A stretch of 28,553 nt of DNA from assembly GCA_014729615.1 (NCBI GenBank), contig WJJQ01000060.1:1-28553 (forward strand). Direction: 5' to 3'. Both the position numbers and the translations under genes were made by a program. This document shows, in pieces, positions 22,983-28,553 of the stretch (position 1 is the stretch's first letter; each line of letters begins with the position of its first letter). The notes under the pieces are model-generated. The model saw only the letters and a list, made by a program, of their open reading frames with translations. It ran no database searches and had not been told where the DNA came from. This DNA is from Candidatus Peregrinibacteria bacterium. Lineage in GTDB: Bacteria > Patescibacteriota > Gracilibacteria > UBA1369.

Positions 22983-22988
22983 ACCTCC
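22983..22988 (-). promoter_or_regulatory. Canonical Shine-Dalgarno site AGGAGG
   Basis: AGGAGG on the minus strand lies 6 nt before the ATG at 22976 and fixes that start. No other gene in the window has a comparable ribosome-binding site. Confidence 0.8.
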
Positions 22989-23038
22989 TGCCTTGCGGCA
23001 AGTCAAACCGCGCAAGCGCGGTGGCCGCAAGACGGCCA
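22989..23038 (-). promoter_or_regulatory. Structured leader of three small hairpins before the GC-rich gene
   Basis: In transcript order: TGGCCG/CGGCCA with loop TCTTG (23022-23038); CCGCG/CGCGG with loop CTTG (23008-23021); and TGCC/GGCA with loop GCAA (22989-23000), which abuts the Shine-Dalgarno site. CUUG and GCAA are exceptionally stable RNA tetraloops. A regulatory or stabilising leader is inferred. Confidence 0.55.
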
Positions 23039-23071
23039 AAACTGTTTTTTAAGATAAAAGTTGATAAGATG

Positions 23072-23138
23072 AATGTGCCAAAATCAGTCAAAAATTCAGC
23101 CAACTAAAGATGAAATTTTTAACAAATGTCGGCACATT
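23072..23138. repeat. Nested inverted repeats at the island edge
   Basis: AATGTGCC (23072-23079) pairs with GGCACATT (23131-23138), and inside it AAAAATT pairs with AATTTTT. The outer right arm overlaps the stop of the 1344-aa gene. It could be a weak terminator for that gene; a chance structure cannot be excluded. Confidence 0.35.
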
Positions 23139-26100
23139 ATCGTTTGCCTGATTGTAAAAGATCAAGCTGCTTGGACGATAATTTGTCTTTTAATTCCGGT
23201 TCTTTTTGCAGAATTAATTTTGCTACCATTAATTGGTACGGATCCTGACCGGCATCATACTCATCAAAAACGGCTCTTAATTTCATTTCACCAATATCCA
23301 GTCTTGCCTGTCTAACGATTTCAGCTTCAGTCTGTTCCATTTCCGAGTAGTCAAATTCGACGATGTAAGACAAATCATCTGTTCGCTCAGTGTTCAAAAT
23401 TTCATTAACACGGACTCTATATTTTTGTATCAACATGGCCTTTTCAAGCGCCTCTTCAGTAATGCCCAAATCCTCGTATCCATCGATAAATTTTTGGCCC
23501 TGACGAGCAAAATAACAATCCATTATTACTTCCTTAAAAAATTGCGCTTCATAACCCGAAACGGCTTTTTCGGCACACACCTTAGCCACTTCAATAGCGC
23601 GGGCAATCCATTCATTTTTTAATTCTCTCCACCCAGACAAACCAAGTCTGTCCATTCTTGCTGCAAATTGTTCATTTTCAATCAAATCCAGGTAATCACT
23701 ATTTAAAAATATGGAAAGAGCCTTCAAAGAATGATCATCTTTCAGGGCAACAATGTGATCTGCCAATTCTTCGGATTGCCTTATTGTCTGTGCTCTTATT
23801 ATACGTAAGGCTTGTTCATGGTTCAAAGCGGCTTGACTTGCCTGTTTGTCCTCTTCTATTTGAGCCAGTCTGGATTGTTCTTTTACAGCTTCTAAATTCC
23901 ACATTTTTCTTGCCTGTTCTTTGGCTGATAAAATGGTTCCATAGTATTCGTCATAGGCTTTGGCGGGATCATCAATTTGCACCAATTCGCTGGCTGTAAA
24001 TAGCTGTCTTGGATCTTGATTAGCGCTTTCAATCCATTCAATGGCTTTAATCAGTTCCTCGCTTTCCGCATGTTCACCCAGTTTATAGAATTCTTCACGT
24101 GCGGTTTGCAAAATTAATCGCTTCATAAATAATATAAATTGATCAGATGGATTCAAATCTATATCATACATTTTTGCATATTCTTTAAGCTCATTTTCAT
24201 TTAAAAACGCATCTATTCTGCTGTTATCGGTAACCGTACCAAGAAGACCATTAATTAATTCCATTTTATTGTAGCAATTATGGTCCGCGAGTCTTGCGAA
24301 TGTTTCTCTTACTTTTAAAATCGTTTCTACCCTACTAACGTACATTTTGTTATCATCGGCAGATAACATTGCCGGATTCAAATAACCTTGTTCCACCATA
24401 ATGGCTATTTCAAGAGCTCCCACTCGATGCAAACCGGCTTCCATCCTGCTTTTAGCGTCTGCTTCAGCTTCACGCGCGGTTGGTAAAGTTGGCCCCTTTT
24501 TTTTATTACGCACAATGCTCAAAGGCCATATACTGTATGTTTTGGCTTGCTCGTTTGAACCGGTTTGAGAAGCTATGCGCATATAAATGTGTGCCAATTT
24601 GTAGGCGTGTGCTTTAATTTCATCTTCATATAGCTGATAATTAATCTCTAATTTATTCGGACGATCACTTAAATTCATTATCGCCCTTATAGCCGAAAAA
24701 TTAGCTGAAAGGTGCAATCCTTCAATGGGAGGAAGATTTCGCATCTGGTCGGCAAAGCCTTTTTTTACAGCTTCTTCACGCTTATACATAGCCGAAATGA
24801 TACCTGTTACATTATTGACAACAAAATCATCGGATAAATTGTTGATTTTGCTCAAACTGGTAGTCCATTTTTCGGAAATGGCTTTCCTTATTTTTGATTT
24901 GATTTCAAGGAACTTTTTTGGCTCAAGCATATTTTGGTTAAGCATTTGGTCCAGCTCGGAAAGAATTCTTTCATATTTTTCAAGCGTTAATGCTTCTTTC
25001 TCAAACACGCGCAATAAGTGTTCACAGCGCCTTTCCGCTACTTTTGTAATTGCATTCACTGAATACGCGCAATTGAATCCCGCAACTCTTAAAGTATAAT
25101 TGTCCCGTTCAACTTCATACCCGGTTCTTAATTTGTAAATACGCATTTTTAAAAGTTTTTGACCCTTATCATTTTTTACCGCCACATTTCCATTGGGATC
25201 ATAAAGCGTCAATTCTCCTGTTCGAGAATCGAAATATATTTGTGCAATTTGCTTGGGTAAATGTTGTCTTACCTTTGCCGCATCATAAACTGATAAAGGC
25301 AATGTGTTGTTTTTGTCGGCACCGAAATCTGTCCTGCCAGTTAAAATTGGATGCAAGTGAGGTGTCACGCTTTTGTGGTTGGCGTTTTCAATTATTAAAG
25401 CCGGACCCAAAAAACCAATCGGTGCCGTTAAAGGTTCTTCGTTAAATTCGACGGTAAAAGTGTCATAACCTCTTTCCGCCTTGATCTTTTCAATTAAATC
25501 CTGTCTTACTTTGCTGTCTTCCAAAGCCTTTATTTGTAAATCCATTTGAGCTGATCGGTCTTGAAATATTTTTTTCTTTCTTTCCTCGTATTCAGCTTGA
25601 AGCTTGTCATCAATCCGCTTTGAAGCAAATTCAAGTCTGTGACTTGGCCATGATTTTAATGTTTGTTGATCGAATGAAAGTAATTTCGCGTAGTTACTTC
25701 TTGCCCTGTCTCTATCTTGTTTTGGAATAGGCGCTGAAGCTGTTCGCATGTATTCCTCCATTAAAACCGGTACTTTTCTGTCGAGATAATTTGTAATTTC
25801 GTTCTCTGTGAATTCCGCTGAAGGATCGATGCTAAAATATATTTCTTCCTGACCTATTTGATAAAAAACATCAGTTTCCATTTTGGTCATCATGTTATGC
25901 GATGCCGGACTTACTGTTTGTGGATTATCTGTCATGGGGGTAAATGATCCCCTCAATGCGTGAAGGGAGAATGTACCATTTTCTTTCCTTATGAAGCCGT
26001 GGAAATCTTTAATTGCTTTCGCCTGTCCGGGTGAGACTATGTTATTCAAAACGTCTGAACCAATTCCAAAATCCCGATCCCCAAGCAAATCGGTATAAAG

Positions 26101-27171
26101 AGGAATTCTTTCAATAATTTCAAAATCCTTATCTAAAATGTAAATGCCGGGTACGTGGATCTTTTTTTCCCGCTCCACCTGCTTTTCTTTAATATCAGTG
26201 TCGGAGCCGAGCTGTTCTATTTGCGCCATTACATCGGCTACCGATTGTTCACTCGCAGGTTTGCTCATAAGGCCTGTTGTTTCAGCTTTACTCCCCTTTA
26301 GTCGCTCCCCGCTGACATCTGATGCGGGCGGTGGTTCGGAAGGTATGTATGCTGACATATCCAAAGTCTTTGCCGGTGCATATAAATCTTCAGGCAAATG
26401 TGTCGCTCCTGTTCCATAGGGAGGAGGAAGCGTATCATTTGATAATAAATCTGCGTCGCGGACTTCGGTGGAATCTGTTTCTCGATCAACTCTATTTTTA
26501 TGCTTCTCGGATCCACCTTCTTTTAAATTTTGTAAGTCTATTTCACCACTTGATTGTTCAAGAAGTTCTTCCTGTTGTTCAGGACCCATAATTATGGTTG
26601 GGCTGGTATCTCTGAACCCTACGCCTTGATTGTCCACAGGCTCATCATCCAGGTCAATCTTTAACTTTATGGATGAGGTTAAAACTTCAGCCTTAATTAG
26701 ATCCGCCTTTATAAGTACACTGGCAATATGCCTTATTTCATTCACACTTTGGAATGCTGCAGGCATTGATGCTTCCGGGTGGTCAGTAATACCCATGTCG
26801 AATCCTCGTAATGAAAGCAATTGTTTAAATTTGGAAATTATCAATTTTTCCACTATTTTTTTTGCGCGTTTTTTAATTTCCGTATCGGATAAAAAAACGC
26901 CTTTAAAAATCGGAAAATCATCGATTGTAATTGAATCTTCGTGCAGTCTGGCAATCAATTCTTTTAAAGCTGTTGTAAATATTTCATAATGTGAGCATTT
27001 TAATAAGTCCGTGTTATTCATACGACCTATGGCTTTCACAGTTTCGTCATTATCGAGATATTTACTTTGACAAGAAAAAGCCGATTCAAGCTGGATTAAT
27101 TTGTGTCCCAGTTCTTTTTTTAAAAGTAAATTTTCGTCTGAAATTTCGGCATGTTCCCTTCTTTTTGGCAT
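23137..27171 (-). CDS. Giant cytoplasmic protein with two possible FHA-like domains, 1344 aa
   Basis: No signal peptide or membrane segment is seen. Residues 1-180 are helical. A disordered, acidic and Pro-containing linker covers about 185-335. Two beta-rich segments, about 340-450 and 580-700, each follow an FHA-like pattern. The first has GDRDFGIGSDVLNNIV then HGFIRKENGTFSLHAL. The second has TGRTDFGADKNNTLPLS then IAQIYFDSRTGELTLYD. FHA domains bind phosphothreonine, but the canonical Ser/His residues are not clear. The remaining roughly 640 residues are charged helices, with coiled-coil stretches such as SRLAQIEEDKQASQAALNHE. The unbroken 4-kb frame proves a real gene. It is probably a scaffold; no named homologue is recognised. 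A promoter candidate is at 27217-27245. Confidence 0.85.
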   Translation of the reverse strand: MPKRREHAEISDENLLLKKELGHKLIQLESAFSCQSKYLDNDETVKAIGRMNNTDLLKCSHYEIFTTALKELIARLHEDSITIDDFPIFKGVFLSDTEIKKRAKKIVEKLIISKFKQLLSLRGFDMGITDHPEASMPAAFQSVNEIRHIASVLIKADLIKAEVLTSSIKLKIDLDDEPVDNQGVGFRDTSPTIIMGPEQQEELLEQSSGEIDLQNLKEGGSEKHKNRVDRETDSTEVRDADLLSNDTLPPPYGTGATHLPEDLYAPAKTLDMSAYIPSEPPPASDVSGERLKGSKAETTGLMSKPASEQSVADVMAQIEQLGSDTDIKEKQVEREKKIHVPGIYILDKDFEIIERIPLYTDLLGDRDFGIGSDVLNNIVSPGQAKAIKDFHGFIRKENGTFSLHALRGSFTPMTDNPQTVSPASHNMMTKMETDVFYQIGQEEIYFSIDPSAEFTENEITNYLDRKVPVLMEEYMRTASAPIPKQDRDRARSNYAKLLSFDQQTLKSWPSHRLEFASKRIDDKLQAEYEERKKKIFQDRSAQMDLQIKALEDSKVRQDLIEKIKAERGYDTFTVEFNEEPLTAPIGFLGPALIIENANHKSVTPHLHPILTGRTDFGADKNNTLPLSVYDAAKVRQHLPKQIAQIYFDSRTGELTLYDPNGNVAVKNDKGQKLLKMRIYKLRTGYEVERDNYTLRVAGFNCAYSVNAITKVAERRCEHLLRVFEKEALTLEKYERILSELDQMLNQNMLEPKKFLEIKSKIRKAISEKWTTSLSKINNLSDDFVVNNVTGIISAMYKREEAVKKGFADQMRNLPPIEGLHLSANFSAIRAIMNLSDRPNKLEINYQLYEDEIKAHAYKLAHIYMRIASQTGSNEQAKTYSIWPLSIVRNKKKGPTLPTAREAEADAKSRMEAGLHRVGALEIAIMVEQGYLNPAMLSADDNKMYVSRVETILKVRETFARLADHNCYNKMELINGLLGTVTDNSRIDAFLNENELKEYAKMYDIDLNPSDQFILFMKRLILQTAREEFYKLGEHAESEELIKAIEWIESANQDPRQLFTASELVQIDDPAKAYDEYYGTILSAKEQARKMWNLEAVKEQSRLAQIEEDKQASQAALNHEQALRIIRAQTIRQSEELADHIVALKDDHSLKALSIFLNSDYLDLIENEQFAARMDRLGLSGWRELKNEWIARAIEVAKVCAEKAVSGYEAQFFKEVIMDCYFARQGQKFIDGYEDLGITEEALEKAMLIQKYRVRVNEILNTERTDDLSYIVEFDYSEMEQTEAEIVRQARLDIGEMKLRAVFDEYDAGQDPYQLMVAKLILQKEPELKDKLSSKQLDLLQSGKR

Positions 27172-27216
27172 ATTTTGGGCACATAATAATTAATAAGGAG
27201 TGAGTTTTGCACTATT

Positions 27217-27245
27217 TTTATAATTAGTCAAGCGTTTATGGTAAA
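27217..27245 (-). promoter_or_regulatory. Candidate promoter of the 1344-aa gene
   Basis: On the minus strand TTTACC (27240-27245), a 17-bp spacer and TATAAA (27217-27222) precede the ATG at 27171 by about 45 nt. The -35 box sits in the tail of the RNase J terminator. Confidence 0.4.
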
Positions 27246-27272
27246 AAAAAGGCGTTTCCCTCACCTTTTTTA
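27243..27272 (-). terminator. Rho-independent terminator of the RNase J gene
   Basis: On the minus strand AAAAAAGGTG and CGCCTTTTTT form a stem with loop AGGGAAA (one G-U pair), running into a T8 tract. It lies about 20 nt past the RNase J stop. Confidence 0.75.
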
Positions 27273-27292
27273 ATTCAAATAACATGCAGTTA

Positions 27293-28553
27293 TTACTTCT
27301 CGAAAAACACGGGCAATATTAGCGGCTGTCGGTTAAGCTTGTCATGAATATGCCTGTCCACGGTTTCTTGAATATATTTTTTTATTTCCTGTCTTTTCGC
27401 GTCCGGTCTTTTTTCAAGAATCTTTTTATAAGCGTTTTGACTAGTCTCCGTGATTTCTTTAACCAGTTTTTCGGATTCCTTCATATAAATAAAACCTCTT
27501 GAAATAATATTCACTTCATCGAGCAATTTTTTGGTTTTTTGATTAACCGTAAACAGCAATACAATTACTCCGTTCTGAGACAATTTTTGTCTATCCATAA
27601 TGACGTTCGCGCTGACATCGTCAACGCCGTATCCATCTACCAAAACGTATCGGTTGGGAATAATTTCTTTTTTTGACACAGCATTGCCATTTTCAATTTC
27701 AATAACATGTCCGTTTTCAAGCATGACAACTTGATCATCGGCATACCCCATACCCTTTGCAATTTCACCGCATCCGGTACGCATAAAAAATTCGCCATGT
27801 ATAGGAACAACATTTTTTGGCTTAACAAAGCTGATCATAAGTTTCACGTCTTCTTCCTGCCCATGGCCGGAAGAGTGCACGTCCATAATTTTATTGTCGA
27901 TGACTCTGGCTCCCAGACGCGTCAGATTGTTCATGACGTTAAAAATCGCCCGCTCATTACCCGGGATTGGAGAAGATGACATGATAACGGTATCTCCTTT
28001 TTTTATTTTGATTTTAGGATGCTCCTGTAAAGCCATTCTGCTTAAAGCGGCAACGTTTTCGCCCTGGCTACCCGTGGTTAAAATGATAGTTTTTTCATCT
28101 GGAAATCTATGCGCCTTTTTTGCTTCAAAAACAGTATCCTGAGGCACGTGCAAATAACCAATTCTTTTTGAAATAATGAAATTTTCAACAAGACTGCGGC
28201 CACTTAAAACGACTTTACGATCGCATTTCATGGCTATGTCTATTATTTGCTGTAAACGTCCGATTTGAGATGCGAATGATGCGATAATGATTCTTCCGGG
28301 ACAGCTTTTTACAATGTTTTCAAGCGACTGGCCAATGCGCTGTTCTGTAATGGTGTGACCGGGCTTCAATGCATTTGTGGAATCAATGAAAAGGGCCGCA
28401 ATATCTTGATGCTGCAATTGACTGATTTTATCGAATTCCGCGGGTTTTTGCAGACCCGAAGGGGTCATGTCAAACTTGAAATCTCCGGTGTGAACTATGT
28501 TACCCGCCGGTGTTTTGACCACGACTCCCATTGAATCGGGAATACTGTGGTTA
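27293..28553 (-). CDS. rnj: Ribonuclease J, C-terminal part (5' end beyond the window)
   Basis: RNase J is a 5'-3' exo- and endoribonuclease of the metallo-beta-lactamase/beta-CASP family, central to mRNA decay and rRNA maturation. The frame is open to the window edge. The first visible residues, NHSIPDSMGVVVKTP, include the conserved HSIPDS motif, followed by HTGDFKFD. The beta-CASP region shows FIDSTNAL, ASFASQIGRLQQI and SSPIPGNE. DVHSSGHGQEEDVKLMI and PIHGEFFMR give the late metal-binding histidines. The C-terminal domain ends NRQPLILPVFFEK, as usual for the family. About 420 residues are present; the N-terminal catalytic HxHxDH lies outside. A clear terminator follows. Confidence 0.95.
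   Translation of the reverse strand, partial: NHSIPDSMGVVVKTPAGNIVHTGDFKFDMTPSGLQKPAEFDKISQLQHQDIAALFIDSTNALKPGHTITEQRIGQSLENIVKSCPGRIIIASFASQIGRLQQIIDIAMKCDRKVVLSGRSLVENFIISKRIGYLHVPQDTVFEAKKAHRFPDEKTIILTTGSQGENVAALSRMALQEHPKIKIKKGDTVIMSSSPIPGNERAIFNVMNNLTRLGARVIDNKIMDVHSSGHGQEEDVKLMISFVKPKNVVPIHGEFFMRTGCGEIAKGMGYADDQVVMLENGHVIEIENGNAVSKKEIIPNRYVLVDGYGVDDVSANVIMDRQKLSQNGVIVLLFTVNQKTKKLLDEVNIISRGFIYMKESEKLVKEITETSQNAYKKILEKRPDAKRQEIKKYIQETVDRHIHDKLNRQPLILPVFFEK

Noticed and set aside
22418..23057. Long overlapping ORFs on both strands across the GC-rich gene
   Set aside because: GC-rich sequence has few stops, so spurious frames are expected. The 299-aa frame alone has the Shine-Dalgarno site, a membrane segment and sensible domain layout.

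Overview
This window looks like chromosome from an AT-rich bacterium of the Candidate Phyla Radiation (Patescibacteria). That is an inference from several features. Housekeeping genes are packed tightly, there are almost no Shine-Dalgarno sites, and a T4SS-type pilin, a ComEC-like hydrolase and a ComM-like ATPase sit among many small anchored proteins and one very large protein of unknown function. TGA is an ordinary stop here (murI ends in TGA inside an ATGA overlap), so the TGA-recoding lineages Gracilibacteria and Absconditabacteria are excluded.

Layout. 1-6358: the C-terminal end of a ComEC-type metallo-beta-lactamase protein (+), two lipoprotein genes (-), murA (-), a tiny membrane protein (+), then yraN, a PEGA/propeller-like membrane protein and comM (-). 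6429-13477 (+): dnaB, a small unknown gene, lysS, an O-antigen-ligase-like polymerase with a TPR tail, and guaA of the long type. 13479-15451 (-): a fused PAP2 phosphatase/polyprenol-kinase-like protein and murI. 15541-16924 (+): two tandem DUF881 proteins. 16937-18458: a membrane-anchored helix-turn-helix protein (-), diverging across an array of TGTCTA sites from an SLH-like exported protein (+). 18436-19465 (+): a SpoU/TrmH methyltransferase overlapping ybeY. 19484-21308: a PRC-barrel protein (-), tRNA-Pro, a T4SS-type pilin (-), then tRNA-Thr and tRNA-Tyr. 21309-23040: a small helical protein, then a GC-rich single-gene island unlike everything around it. 23137-28553 (-): a 1344-residue protein with two possible FHA-like domains, and the C-terminal part of RNase J.

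Themes. The envelope is strongly represented: murA, murI, PAP2/kinase, the Wzy-like polymerase, the SLH-like protein, DUF881 proteins and lipoproteins. A ComEC-like protein, ComM and a pilin fit the DNA-uptake ability often seen in this radiation. Information processing is covered by dnaB, lysS, guaA, ybeY, SpoU, RNase J and three tRNAs.

The most unusual signals are four. First, a dense TGTCTA/TAGACA array lies upstream of the HTH membrane-protein gene and also inside its coding sequence, where it is kept in different reading frames. Second, the GC-rich gene has the only strong Shine-Dalgarno site and three stacked hairpins in its leader. Third, a 15-base repeat (GTCAAAGAATGGGGT) recurs just past gene ends, and two copies form a perfect 22-bp inverted repeat around 134 bp. 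Fourth, a phosphatase and a putative lipid kinase are fused in one protein. No CRISPR array, insertion sequence, transposase or rRNA gene was seen. No gene-free stretch exceeds about 220 bases.
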